Source: Siccirubricoccus sp. G192 (GTDB lineage Bacteria; Pseudomonadota; Alphaproteobacteria; Acetobacterales; Acetobacteraceae). Taken from it: DNA of 64,000 nt. The notes below the pieces were generated by a model. It was not told the DNA's origin, did not search any database, and was given only the letters and a program-made list of their open reading frames with translations. The first letter of the stretch is position 1. Every line of letters starts with the position of its first letter. This document shows positions 51,175 to 59,128 of the stretch, piece after piece. The translations under genes were made by a program, and so were the position numbers. The stretch is taken from positions 3,693,501 to 3,757,500 of the forward strand of contig NZ_JAHREN010000001.1 in NCBI RefSeq assembly GCF_019084075.1, given 5' to 3'.

Positions 51175-51603
51175 CTATTTCGGCGCTGCGGTCAGATAGA
51201 CCCCACGCCCGGAGGCGCAGAGCTTGCCGTCGCCGTCCAGGATCTCGGCCTCGGCCACGGAGAACTGGCTGCCCTGGCGCACGATCCGCCCCTTGCAGAG
51301 CAGGTCGCCCGGCAGCGCTACGCGGTGGTAGTCCACCCGCATGTCGATGGTGGGCAGGCCGCGGCCGAGCGCGGCGCCCAGCGCCCAGTCGGCGGCGAGA
51401 TCCACCAGCGCGGCGAGGATGCCGCCATGGGTGTAGCGGCGATCCGGGTTGACGATCCATTCCTCGCGCCAGGTGGCGCGGATATCCACCGTGCCCTGCC
51501 CCACCGCCAGGGCCTGGAGGCCGAGCCAGCGGTGGAAGGGTGCGCGCAGCAGGCGTTCCTGCAATTGCTCGACGGTGAGCGGTGCGGGCTTCGCGTCGCT
51601 CAT
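51175..51603 (-). CDS. PaaI family hotdog thioesterase
   Basis: A 142-residue acyl-CoA thioesterase of the PaaI/4HBT type. The hotdog core carries the typical RYTHGGILAALVDLAADWAL helix with the conserved His-Gly-Gly. TIDMRVDYHRVALPGDL and ASGRGVYLTA strands follow. The ATG overlaps the stop of the upstream oxidoreductase gene by 4 bases, and the ligase follows after 4 bases. In such modules the thioesterase may clear dead-end CoA esters. Confidence 0.88.
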   Translation of the reverse strand: MSDAKPAPLTVEQLQERLLRAPFHRWLGLQALAVGQGTVDIRATWREEWIVNPDRRYTHGGILAALVDLAADWALGAALGRGLPTIDMRVDYHRVALPGDLLCKGRIVRQGSQFSVAEAEILDGDGKLCASGRGVYLTAAPK

Positions 51604-52604
51604 GGAGTGATCACCACCTTGCCGATGACCTTGCGGTCGCGGATCAGCGCCAAACCTTCCGGTGCGCGGTCCAGCGGCAGCACGGTGTCGATCAGCGGCG
51701 CCATCTCCTGCTTCTGGATCATCCCGAGCAGGGCGTGGAAATCCTCGTTGTAGAAGCTGTTGGAGCCGATGACCTGCAGCTCGAAGGTCCAGATGTAGCG
51801 GAGGTCCTCCTTCGGATCGAAGCCGGCGGTGGCGCCGCAGACCAGGATCTTGCCGCCGCGCTTCACGCAGCGGAGCGTCGGCCCCCAGGTATCGCCGCCC
51901 GTGAAATTCACCACGACATCGACGCCGCCCTCATAGGACCGGCGCTGCGGCTTGCCGAAGCGTTCCTGCGCCCATTTGGAGAAATCGACCTTGGTGTAGT
52001 CGATCGCCTCGTCGGCGCCGATCTCCAGCATGCGCTGGCACTTCTCCTCGGAGCCGGCGCAGGCGACCACATGGGCGCCAAGCTGCTTCGCCAGCAGCAC
52101 GCAGCCGGTGCCGACGCCGCCCGAGGCGCCGAGCACCAGCACCTTGTCGCCCGCCTTGATAGTCTTGTGCGTCACGATCATGCGGTGCGCGGTGCCATAA
52201 GCCACCGGCAGCGAGGCCGCCTGCTCGAAGCTCACGCCATCCGGCATGCGGATCAATTGGTCGGCGGCGACCAGGCAGTATTCCGCCATGCCGCCATCCA
52301 GCATCTCGCCCATCAACCCCTTTTTCGGATTGATGGGGTTGACCAGGACGCGGTCGCCCTTCGACCAGCCGGTGACGCCGGGGCCGATCTGGTCGATCTC
52401 GCCGGCCATGTCGAGGCCGATGACGACGGGCATCGGCACCTTGATGCCGGGCATGCCCTTCACGGTGAAGACATCGTGGTAGTTGAAGGAGGAGGCACGG
52501 ACGCGGATGACCACATGCCCTTCGGTGGCCGATGGCGTCGGGTAGTCCGTCTCCAGCCGCAACTGGTCGAGATCGCCATGCTGGCGGAGCACGAGGGCAC
52601 GCAT
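51600..52604 (-). CDS. Medium-chain alcohol dehydrogenase/quinone oxidoreductase family protein
   Basis: A 334-residue MDR-superfamily enzyme: GroES-like N-terminus (VVIRVRASSFNYHDVFTVKG, VIGLDMAGEIDQIGPGV) and a Rossmann domain with VLVLGASGGVGTGCVLLAKQLG. The cysteine cluster of zinc-structural alcohol dehydrogenases is absent, which suits a zinc-free quinone reductase or enoyl reductase. It is the first gene of the minus-strand unit and is divergent from the SDR gene across 125 bp. Confidence 0.86.
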   Translation of the reverse strand: MRALVLRQHGDLDQLRLETDYPTPSATEGHVVIRVRASSFNYHDVFTVKGMPGIKVPMPVVIGLDMAGEIDQIGPGVTGWSKGDRVLVNPINPKKGLMGEMLDGGMAEYCLVAADQLIRMPDGVSFEQAASLPVAYGTAHRMIVTHKTIKAGDKVLVLGASGGVGTGCVLLAKQLGAHVVACAGSEEKCQRMLEIGADEAIDYTKVDFSKWAQERFGKPQRRSYEGGVDVVVNFTGGDTWGPTLRCVKRGGKILVCGATAGFDPKEDLRYIWTFELQVIGSNSFYNEDFHALLGMIQKQEMAPLIDTVLPLDRAPEGLALIRDRKVIGKVVITP

Positions 52605-52729
52605 AGCGGAACATCCTTCTTATTGCCGGCGCAGGAAACCCAGATTGGGGCAGCCCTGGTGGCGGGTCAAACCCCGGCTTGTCCATGCCGCCGCAGCCTG
52701 CGACCCTCCGGCCGGTGGCAGGGGATGGG

Positions 52730-53500
52730 ATGATGTCGCTCAAGCTTTTCAGCCTGGAGGGACGGCGCGCGCTGGTCACCGGCTCCAGCCAGGGGATCGG
52801 CCTGGCGCTCGCCCGCGGCGTGGCGCAGGCCGGCGCGGCGGTGGTGCTGAACGGGCGGGACCCGGCCAGGCTGGCGGCGGCCGCGGCCCTGCTGGCGGAA
52901 GATGGGATCACCGCCGTCACCGCCGCATTCGACGTGACCGACCCGGCGGCGGTCGAGGCAGCGGTGGCGCAAATCGAGGCCGAGCAGGGGCCGATCGACA
53001 TCCTGTTCAACAATGCCGGGGTCAATCTGCGCGGCCAGCTGGACCAGATGCCGGACGAGACCTGGCGCACCGTCATGTCCACCAATCTCGACAGCGCCTT
53101 CTACTGCGCCCGCTCGGTGGCGCGGCGAATGATCCCGCGCGGCCGCGGCAAGATCATCAATACCTGCTCGGTGATGAGCATGCTGGGGCGGCCGACCACC
53201 GGCCCCTATACCGCCACCAAGGGCGCGCTGATGATGCTGACCAAGGCGATGTGCGCCGATTGGGCGCGGCACGGCATCCAGGCCAATGGCATCGCGCCCG
53301 GCTATTTCTCCACCGAGTTGACGGCGCCGCTCCGCGCCGACCCCGCCTTCAACGACTGGCTCTGCAACCGCACCCCTGCCGGCCGCTGGGGCGAGTTGCC
53401 GGAACTGGTGGGGGCGGCAATCTTCCTGGCCTCGGAGGCATCCAGCTATGTCAATGGGCATCTGCTCTATGTGGATGGCGGGCTGACCAGCGTGGTCTAG
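52730..53500 (+). CDS. Short-chain dehydrogenase/reductase (gluconate 5-dehydrogenase-like)
   Basis: A 256-residue classical SDR. The cofactor motif is TGSSQGIGLALARG, the NNAG motif is FNNAGVNLRG, and the active site is SVMSM...PYTATKGAL with Tyr and Lys four apart. The C-terminus ASSYVNGHLLYVDGGLTSVV is typical. The overall pattern is like IdnO/gluconate 5-dehydrogenase, but SDR substrate calls are unreliable. ATG at 52730 follows a CAGGGGAT ribosome-binding site; a second ATG is adjacent at 52733. Confidence 0.87.
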   Translation: MMSLKLFSLEGRRALVTGSSQGIGLALARGVAQAGAAVVLNGRDPARLAAAAALLAEDGITAVTAAFDVTDPAAVEAAVAQIEAEQGPIDILFNNAGVNLRGQLDQMPDETWRTVMSTNLDSAFYCARSVARRMIPRGRGKIINTCSVMSMLGRPTTGPYTATKGALMMLTKAMCADWARHGIQANGIAPGYFSTELTAPLRADPAFNDWLCNRTPAGRWGELPELVGAAIFLASEASSYVNGHLLYVDGGLTSVV

Positions 53501-53595
53501 GCTGCGGTCACTCGCGGCCGGAAGAGCTTTGCTTCATTCCGAAGCGGGCACACCCCCGGACAGCGGCCCCGAGATTCCAACCGGATGGAAGCGCG

Positions 53596-54495
53596 ATGCG
53601 AACCTATCCCTTCGTCACCGTCGACGTCTTCACCGGCCGCCGCTTCGGCGGCAACCCGCTCGCCGTCTTCCCGGATGCGCGCGGCTTGTCGGAGGCCGAG
53701 ATGCAGGCCCTCGCCGCCGAATTCAACCTGAGCGAGACCACCTTCGTCCTTCCACCCGAGGATCCCGCCCATACGGCGCGGGTGCGCATCTTCAACCGCA
53801 GGGCGGAGATGCCCTTCGCGGGGCACCCGAATGTCGGCACCGGATGGGTCTTGGCCCAGCAGGGCCGCGACCGCGACGGCGTGTTGCTGTTCGAGGAGAT
53901 CGCGGGGCTGGTCGAGGTGCGGGTGGAGCGCGACCCTGCGGGCGCCGCGCCGGCAGGAGCCACCATCGCGGCGCCGCAGCCGCTGTCGCTCGGGCCGGAG
54001 ATGCCCGCGGAAGCACTGGCGGCTTGCGTCGGGCTGGACCGCGACGCCGTCATCGTGGCTGCGCACCGGCCGGTCCTGGCCTCGGTCGGCAATTCCTTCG
54101 TCGTGGCGGAGGTCGCGCCCGAGGCGCTTTCCCGTGCAGTCCCCGATCTTGCACAGTTCCGGCGGGCGGCCGCCGACTTCCCGGCGCCGGGCCCCGGTCG
54201 GCTTCCGCTTTATCTCTATGCACGGGACGGCGACGGGGCGCAGCTCCGTGCCCGCATGTTCTCGCCGCTCTCCGGCACCTTCGAGGACCCGGCAACCGGC
54301 AGCGCCGCGACACCCCTCGCGGCGCTGCTGCTGTCGCTCTCGGGTCATGCGGAGGCGCGCTTCGACATCCTGCAGGGCGTGGAGATGGGCCGGCCCAGCC
54401 TGCTCCACGCCACGGCACGGCGCGTGTCCGACGGGATCCGCGCGACGGTCGGCGGCGGCTGCGTGCCCGTGCTCAGGGGCGAGGCGATGCTGTAA
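53596..54495 (+). CDS. PhzF family isomerase/epimerase-like protein
   Basis: A 299-residue protein with the duplicated diaminopimelate-epimerase-like fold. Family marks are FVTVDVFTGRRFGGNPLAVF, the proposed catalytic Glu in FNLSETTFVLP, PFAGHPNVGTGWVL and FEDPATGSAATPLAALL. PhzF itself isomerises a phenazine precursor, but most homologues are of unknown function, and no other phenazine gene is near. ATG at 53596 gives the conserved start. Confidence 0.9.
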   Translation: MRTYPFVTVDVFTGRRFGGNPLAVFPDARGLSEAEMQALAAEFNLSETTFVLPPEDPAHTARVRIFNRRAEMPFAGHPNVGTGWVLAQQGRDRDGVLLFEEIAGLVEVRVERDPAGAAPAGATIAAPQPLSLGPEMPAEALAACVGLDRDAVIVAAHRPVLASVGNSFVVAEVAPEALSRAVPDLAQFRRAAADFPAPGPGRLPLYLYARDGDGAQLRARMFSPLSGTFEDPATGSAATPLAALLLSLSGHAEARFDILQGVEMGRPSLLHATARRVSDGIRATVGGGCVPVLRGEAML

Positions 54496-54593
54496 CGGCC
54501 CGCCCCGCTTGACGCGGAGGCAGGGAGAGGGAACCCTGCGCCGCGTTCCGCAAGCGAGGAATTGATGACTGAGAAGGGAGGGCCGAGGCGCCC

Positions 54594-55766
54594 ATGAGCA
54601 TCAACGGAAAAGCCTATATCGTCGGCGCCTTCGAGCATCCGACGCGCAAGGCCGATGACAAGTCGGTGGCGCAGCTCCATGCGGAGGTCGCCTATGGCGC
54701 GCTGCAGGATGCCGGGCTGCAGAAGGACGACATCGACGGGTATTTCTGCACCGGCGCGGCGCCTGGCCTTGGCCCGTTGAACATGGCGGACTATCTTGGC
54801 CTGACGAAGCTGAAGCACCTCGACAGCACGGATGTCGGCGGCTCCTCCTATGTGCTGCATGTGGGCCATGCGGCGGAGGCGATCGCGCTCGGCAAGTGCA
54901 GCATCGCGCTGGTGACGCTGGCCGGGCGGCCGCGGGCCGAGGCGATGGCAACGGGCACGGCGCCGCGGAGCTGGGGCGTGAATGTCCCGGATGATCCCTT
55001 CGAGATCCCCTATGGCCGCACCGTCGCCAATGCCTATGCACTATGCGCCATGCGGCACATGCATGAATTCGGCACCACCAGCGAGCAGCTTGCCTGGATC
55101 AAGGTCGCCGCCTCGCACCACGCGCAGTGGAACGAGCATGCGATGCTGCGCAAGGTCGTGACGGTCGAGGATGTGGTGAACAGCCCCATGGTCTCCGACC
55201 CGTTGCACCGGCTGGATTGCTGCGTGATCTCGGATGGCGGCGGCGCGCTGATCATCACCACGCCTGAGATCGCCCGCAGCCTGAAGCGGCCATTGGTGAA
55301 GGTGAAGGGCGCCGGCGAGGCGACCAAGAACCAGAATGCCGGCTATACCGACCTCACCTATTCCGGCGCGCGCTTCTCGGGGCCGCGTGCCTTTGAGGAA
55401 GCCGGGGTAAAGCCTGCCGACATCCAATATGCCAGCATCTATGACAGCTTCACCATCACGGTGCTGATGCAGCTTGAGGATCTGGGCTTCTGCGAGAAGG
55501 GCCAAGGCGGCAAGTTCGTCTCCGACGGCAACCTGATCTCGGGCGTCGGTAAGCTGCCCTTCAACACCGATGGCGGTGGGCTCTGCAACAACCATCCAGC
55601 CAATCGCGGCGGCATGACCAAGGTGATCGAGGCAGTGCGGCAGTTGCGTGGCGAAGCGCATCCGAAGGTGCAGGTGCCGGGTTGCACGCTCGCGCTGGCG
55701 CATGGCACGGGCGGGCTGCTCGGCACGCGGCACGGCAGCGCAACCGTCATCCTGGAGCGGGAGTAA
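54594..55766 (+). CDS. Thiolase-fold protein lacking the nucleophilic cysteine (SCP2/Ltp2-like)
   Basis: A 390-residue thiolase-superfamily protein (AYIVGAFEHPTRK, GALQDAGLQKDDIDGYFCTG, ISDGGGALIITT, NHPANRGGMTKVIEAVRQLRG, LAHGTGGLLGTRH). In true thiolases the first active-site segment holds the acylated Cys in a CASG-like motif. Here the equivalent stretch is STDVGGSSYVLHVGHAAEAI, without Cys. The GH-G-loop His near the end is kept. The gene pairs with a DUF35 protein 5 bp downstream. Such Cys-less thiolase/DUF35 pairs include the steroid side-chain aldolase Ltp2, so C-C cleavage by retro-aldol chemistry is a plausible activity. Confidence 0.83.
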   Translation: MSINGKAYIVGAFEHPTRKADDKSVAQLHAEVAYGALQDAGLQKDDIDGYFCTGAAPGLGPLNMADYLGLTKLKHLDSTDVGGSSYVLHVGHAAEAIALGKCSIALVTLAGRPRAEAMATGTAPRSWGVNVPDDPFEIPYGRTVANAYALCAMRHMHEFGTTSEQLAWIKVAASHHAQWNEHAMLRKVVTVEDVVNSPMVSDPLHRLDCCVISDGGGALIITTPEIARSLKRPLVKVKGAGEATKNQNAGYTDLTYSGARFSGPRAFEEAGVKPADIQYASIYDSFTITVLMQLEDLGFCEKGQGGKFVSDGNLISGVGKLPFNTDGGGLCNNHPANRGGMTKVIEAVRQLRGEAHPKVQVPGCTLALAHGTGGLLGTRHGSATVILERE

Positions 55767-55771
55767 TCGCC

Positions 55772-56170
55772 ATGGCAACGATGTCCTCCAACCGGGCCTT
55801 GCCGGTGATCCAGGTCGATCCGACCAACAAGCCCTATTTCGACGCTGCCCGTGAGGGAAGGCTGTTGATCGGGCTCTGCAAGGATACCGGCCGGCATTTC
55901 TGGTATCCGCGCGGCTGTTCGCCCTTCACGCTTTCCAACAATGTGGAACTCGTCGAGGCGAAGGGCACCGGCACGATCTACACCTATACTGTGATGCGCA
56001 CGAAGGAACCCTATGCGGTTGCCTATGTCGAACTCGATGAGGGCGTGCGGGTCTTCACGAACATCGTCGATTGCGACCTCGATGCGCTGCGCATCGGCCA
56101 GAAGGTAAAGGTGGTGTTCAAGCCGACCCAGGGCGACAGCCCGCCGGCAACCATGTTCACCCCGGCCTGA
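55772..56170 (+). CDS. OB-fold nucleic-acid-binding-like protein with degenerate zinc ribbon (DUF35)
   Basis: A 132-residue DUF35 protein: rubredoxin-like N-terminal part (about residues 30-55) and C-terminal OB fold (GTIYTYTVMRTKEPYAVAYVELDEGVRVFTNIVDCDLDALRIGQKVKVVF). The canonical ribbon has two CxxC pairs. Here only single Cys residues remain (LCKDTGRHFWYPRGCSPF), so zinc binding is doubtful. DUF35 proteins act as partners of thiolase-fold enzymes, and this one directly follows such a gene. A hairpin 11 bp downstream likely ends the unit. Confidence 0.88.
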   Translation: MATMSSNRALPVIQVDPTNKPYFDAAREGRLLIGLCKDTGRHFWYPRGCSPFTLSNNVELVEAKGTGTIYTYTVMRTKEPYAVAYVELDEGVRVFTNIVDCDLDALRIGQKVKVVFKPTQGDSPPATMFTPA

Positions 56171-56180
56171 CACCGAAAAG

Positions 56181-56214
56181 GGCGCGCCGCATCCAAAGGG
56201 TGATGCGGCGCGCC
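56181..56214. terminator. Hairpin terminator after the thiolase-DUF35 unit
   Basis: A perfect 13-bp stem (GGCGCGCCGCATC and GATGCGGCGCGCC) with an eight-base loop, starting 11 bases after the DUF35 stop. There is no clear U-tract. The rest of the gap to 56463 shows no gene; it should hold the promoter for the downstream hydratase gene. Confidence 0.65.
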
Positions 56215-56463
56215 ACCTCCGCCACAATCCGTCGGCGTGGCGATGCCGATCCATTGCCCAGACGGCAGCGCCAGGTGCCGGGACTGCCGGAGCCCTCCAG
56301 CCTGACGGGGCTGGTCGTTACGCCTTCCGCAAGCCATTCCAGAACCCACCTCCGCCGGCTGAGAATGGCAGCGGTTCGCTTGGCCCGGGTCCGATCAGCC
56401 GTGGTGCTTGCCCTGGCGGACGGCAGCGGCATATTGGCGGCACGCGAAGGAAGGCCCGGCCCG

Positions 56464-57285
56464 ATGTCCATTTCCCCCGCCCCACAGGGCGACAATACGC
56501 CACTCGTGCTCCGCCAGGATGAGGGGGCGGTCGCGATCCTGACCCTGAACCGCCCGGCGGCCCGCAACAGCCTCTCCCGCGCCATGCTGGCGGCGCTCCG
56601 CGCCCGGTTGGCGGAGGTGGCGGCCGAGGATGGCGTGCGGGCGGTGGTGCTGACGGCGAATGGCCTCGCCTTCAGCGCCGGGCACGACCTCAAGGAACTG
56701 ACCGCGCATCGCGCCGATGCCGATGGCGGCGAGGCCTTCTTCGCCGAATGCATGGCCGAATGCGGCGCGGTGATGCAGGCGGTGGTGGGACTGCCGCAGC
56801 CGGTGGTCGCGGCCGTGCAGGGCATCGCCACCGCGGCTGGCTGTCAATTGGTGGCAAGCTGCGATCTGGCGGTGGCCTCGGAGGCCGCCAAATTCTGCAC
56901 GCCCGGGGTGGATATCGGGCTCTTCTGCTCGACTCCGGCGGTGGCGCTCTCCCGCGCCGTGCCGCGCAAACCGGCGCTGGAAATGTTGCTGCTCGGCGAA
57001 ATGGTGCCGGCCGAGGAGGCGCACCGCATCGGCCTGGTCAACCGGGTGGTGCCGCCGGATGCGGTGCTGGAGACGGCGCTGGATCTGGCACGGCGCATCG
57101 CCGCGCGCTCGGCGGTGGCGGTGCGCATGGGCAAGCGGGGCTTCAATCGGCAGCTTGGCCTCGACCTGCCGCAAGCCTATGCGGCGGCCGGCGCTGTCAT
57201 GGTGGAGAATCTCCTGGCCGAGGATGCCGCCGAGGGGATCGGCGCCTTCCTCGGCAAGCGCCAACCGGAATGGCGGCATCGCTAG
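56464..57285 (+). CDS. Enoyl-CoA hydratase/isomerase family protein (ECHDC3-like)
   Basis: A 273-residue crotonase-fold protein. Family parts are VAILTLNRPAARNSLSRAML, the oxyanion segment FSAGHDLKEL, and GIATAAGCQLVASCDLAVASEAAKFCTPGVDIGLFCSTPAVAL. The two catalytic Glu residues of classic hydratases are not at their usual places (AGCQL for GGCEL, and TPGV where the second Glu is expected). This matches the ECHDC3-type subfamily, whose reaction is unclear. ATG at 56464 gives the conserved start. An acyl-CoA ligase gene follows 11 bp later. Confidence 0.85.
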   Translation: MSISPAPQGDNTPLVLRQDEGAVAILTLNRPAARNSLSRAMLAALRARLAEVAAEDGVRAVVLTANGLAFSAGHDLKELTAHRADADGGEAFFAECMAECGAVMQAVVGLPQPVVAAVQGIATAAGCQLVASCDLAVASEAAKFCTPGVDIGLFCSTPAVALSRAVPRKPALEMLLLGEMVPAEEAHRIGLVNRVVPPDAVLETALDLARRIAARSAVAVRMGKRGFNRQLGLDLPQAYAAAGAVMVENLLAEDAAEGIGAFLGKRQPEWRHR

Positions 57286-57296
57286 CGGAGGCGGAG

Positions 57297-58940
57297 ATGG
57301 ATTTCGAGACGGGGCTCGGGCGCAACCCGGCGAATTTCCAGCCGCTGACGCCGCTGCTCTTCCTGGAACGCGCGGCCGCGGTCTTCCCGGACCACATCGC
57401 GGTGGTGCATGGCGCGCTGCGCCGGCCCTATCGCAGCCTGCGCGAGCGCTGCGTGCGGTTGGCCTCGGCGCTGGCGGCGCGCGGCATCGGGCGCGGCGAT
57501 ACGGTGGCGGCGCTGTTGCCGAACATCCCGGAGATGGTCGAATGCCATTACGGCGTGCCGATGGCGGGCGCCGTGCTGAACACCATCAATACCAGGCTGG
57601 ATGCCGCCACCATCGCCTATATCCTCACCCATGGCGAGGCGAAGCTGGTGATCGCCGACCGCGAATTCCTGCCCGTGCTGCGCGTGGCGCTGGCGCAGAT
57701 GCCGTCGCCACCGCTGGTGGTGGAGGTGGATGATGCGGAGGCCCCGGACTCCGCGCGCGGCAATACGCTCGGCGGGACCGATTACGAGGCGCTGCTGGCG
57801 GGGGGCGACCCCGGTTTCGCCTGGCTGATGCCGCGGGACGAGTGGGATGCGATCACGCTCAACTACACCTCCGGCACCACGGGCCAGCCGAAGGGCGTGG
57901 TCTATCACCACCGGGGGGCGCAGCTTCTGGCCACGGGGAATGTGCTGTCCTCCGGCATGGGGCGGCATCCCGTCTATCTCTGGACCCTGCCGATGTTCCA
58001 TTGCAACGGCTGGTGCTTCCCCTGGACGGTCTGCGCCGTGGCGGGCACGCATGTCTGCCTGCGCGCGGTGCGCGGAGCCACGATGTGGGAGCTCATGGCG
58101 GAGCATGGCGTGACGCATATGTGCGGCGCGCCTGTCGTGATGGCGACCTTGCTGGACACGCCCGCCGAGGCCAAGCGCGCCCTGCCCGCCCCGGTGCAAT
58201 TCGTGGTGGCCGGCGCGCCGCCGCCAGAGGCCGTGCTGGCGGCGATGCGCGCGGCCGGCTTCGCCGTGCTGCATGTCTATGGGCTGACCGAATGCTACGG
58301 CCCCTCGGTGGTGAATGAATGGCATGCCGAATGGGACGCGCTGCCAGCCGCCGACCAGGCGCGGCTGATGGCGCGGCAGGGCGTGCGCTACCTGGCCCTG
58401 GAGGGACTGGAGGTGATGGACCCGGCCGCGATGCGGCCGGTGCCGGCGGATGGCGCCACGCTTGGCGAGGTGGTGATGCGCGGCAATGTGGTGATGAAGG
58501 GCTACCTGAAGGACGAGGCCGCCACGGCAGCCGCCTTCGCCGGCGGCTGGTTCCATACCGGAGACCTCGCGGTGAAATACCCGGACGGCTATCTGCAACT
58601 GAAGGACCGCTCCAAGGACATCATCATCTCGGGCGGCGAGAACATCAGCAGCATCGAGGTGGAGGAGGCGCTCTATCGCCACCCCGCGGTGGCGGTGGCC
58701 GCGGTGGTGGCGAAGCCGGATGAGCGCTGGGGTGAGGTGCCCTGCGCCTTTGTCGAGCTGAAGCCCGGCGCCACGGCGAGCGAGGCGGAGCTGATCGCCT
58801 TCTGCCGGCAGCACCTGGCGGGCTTCAAGGCACCGAAACAGGTGGTCTTCACCGAGGTGCCGCGCACCAGCACCGGCAAGATCCAGAAGCACATGCTGCG
58901 CGGGCAGGTGCGGGCCAGCTACAGCGGCGTGCCGAATTGA
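57297..58940 (+). CDS. AMP-dependent acyl-CoA synthetase (medium-chain/DmdB-like type)
   Basis: A 547-residue ligase. Motifs are LNYTSGTTGQPKGVVYHHRG (P-loop), YGLTECYGPSVVNEW, GWFHTGDLAVKYPDGYLQLKDRSKDIIISGGENISSIEVEE and the catalytic Lys in TSTGKIQKHMLR. The YHHRG and HCNGWCFPW segments are shared with the group that includes methylmercaptopropionyl-CoA ligase DmdB and medium-chain ligases. It is coupled to the ECHDC3-like gene upstream (11 bp). Its last codons form the left arm of a 17-bp hairpin. Confidence 0.9.
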   Translation: MDFETGLGRNPANFQPLTPLLFLERAAAVFPDHIAVVHGALRRPYRSLRERCVRLASALAARGIGRGDTVAALLPNIPEMVECHYGVPMAGAVLNTINTRLDAATIAYILTHGEAKLVIADREFLPVLRVALAQMPSPPLVVEVDDAEAPDSARGNTLGGTDYEALLAGGDPGFAWLMPRDEWDAITLNYTSGTTGQPKGVVYHHRGAQLLATGNVLSSGMGRHPVYLWTLPMFHCNGWCFPWTVCAVAGTHVCLRAVRGATMWELMAEHGVTHMCGAPVVMATLLDTPAEAKRALPAPVQFVVAGAPPPEAVLAAMRAAGFAVLHVYGLTECYGPSVVNEWHAEWDALPAADQARLMARQGVRYLALEGLEVMDPAAMRPVPADGATLGEVVMRGNVVMKGYLKDEAATAAAFAGGWFHTGDLAVKYPDGYLQLKDRSKDIIISGGENISSIEVEEALYRHPAVAVAAVVAKPDERWGEVPCAFVELKPGATASEAELIAFCRQHLAGFKAPKQVVFTEVPRTSTGKIQKHMLRGQVRASYSGVPN

Positions 58941-58960
58941 TGGTTCGGCACGCCGCTGTA
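58920..58960 (+). terminator. 17-bp hairpin overlapping the end of the ligase gene
   Basis: A perfect 17-bp stem: TACAGCGGCGTGCCGAA (58920-58936, coding) and its complement at 58944-58960, with the TGA stop in the seven-base loop region. TTGTTT follows shortly. Probably the transcription terminator of the hydratase-ligase unit. Confidence 0.75.
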
Positions 58961-58972
58961 GCCTGTTGTTTG

Positions 58973-59023
58973 TAGAGCAGATTCACGCCTCCGGGCGCTT
59001 CCGCCCTGCGGCGATCTGCTCTA
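58973..59023. repeat. Inverted repeat with TAGAGCAGAT arms
   Basis: TAGAGCAGAT at 58973-58982 pairs with ATCTGCTCTA at 59014-59023. The 31-base loop between holds a smaller GGGCG/CGCCC-type dyad. It is the second hairpin in the gap between convergent genes. Confidence 0.65.
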
Positions 59024-59068
59024 GTGGTGCGTGCCAGACGGTTGTTACCGCCTGGCACGCACCACTAG
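59021..59068. repeat. 17-bp inverted repeat with CTAGTGG ends
   Basis: CTAGTGGTGCGTGCCAG (59021-59037) pairs perfectly with 59052-59068 across a 14-base loop. The heptamer CCACTAG recurs at 59126-59132, over the MFS stop codon. Third structure of the same gap. Confidence 0.7.
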
Positions 59069-59084
59069 CCGTTCATTTTGTGGG

Positions 59085-59124
59085 CCGATCCACCTGACAC
59101 TTGGGAACCAAGTGTCAGGATCGG
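59085..59124 (-). terminator. Hairpin terminator after the MFS gene
   Basis: CCTGACACTTGG and CCAAGTGTCAGG (59093-59104 and 59108-59119) form a perfect 12-bp stem with a GAA loop. It is extended outward by CCGAT/ATCGG after a small bulge. It starts a few bases after the MFS stop on the minus strand and is likely its terminator. Confidence 0.7.
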
Positions 59125-59128
59125 ACCA

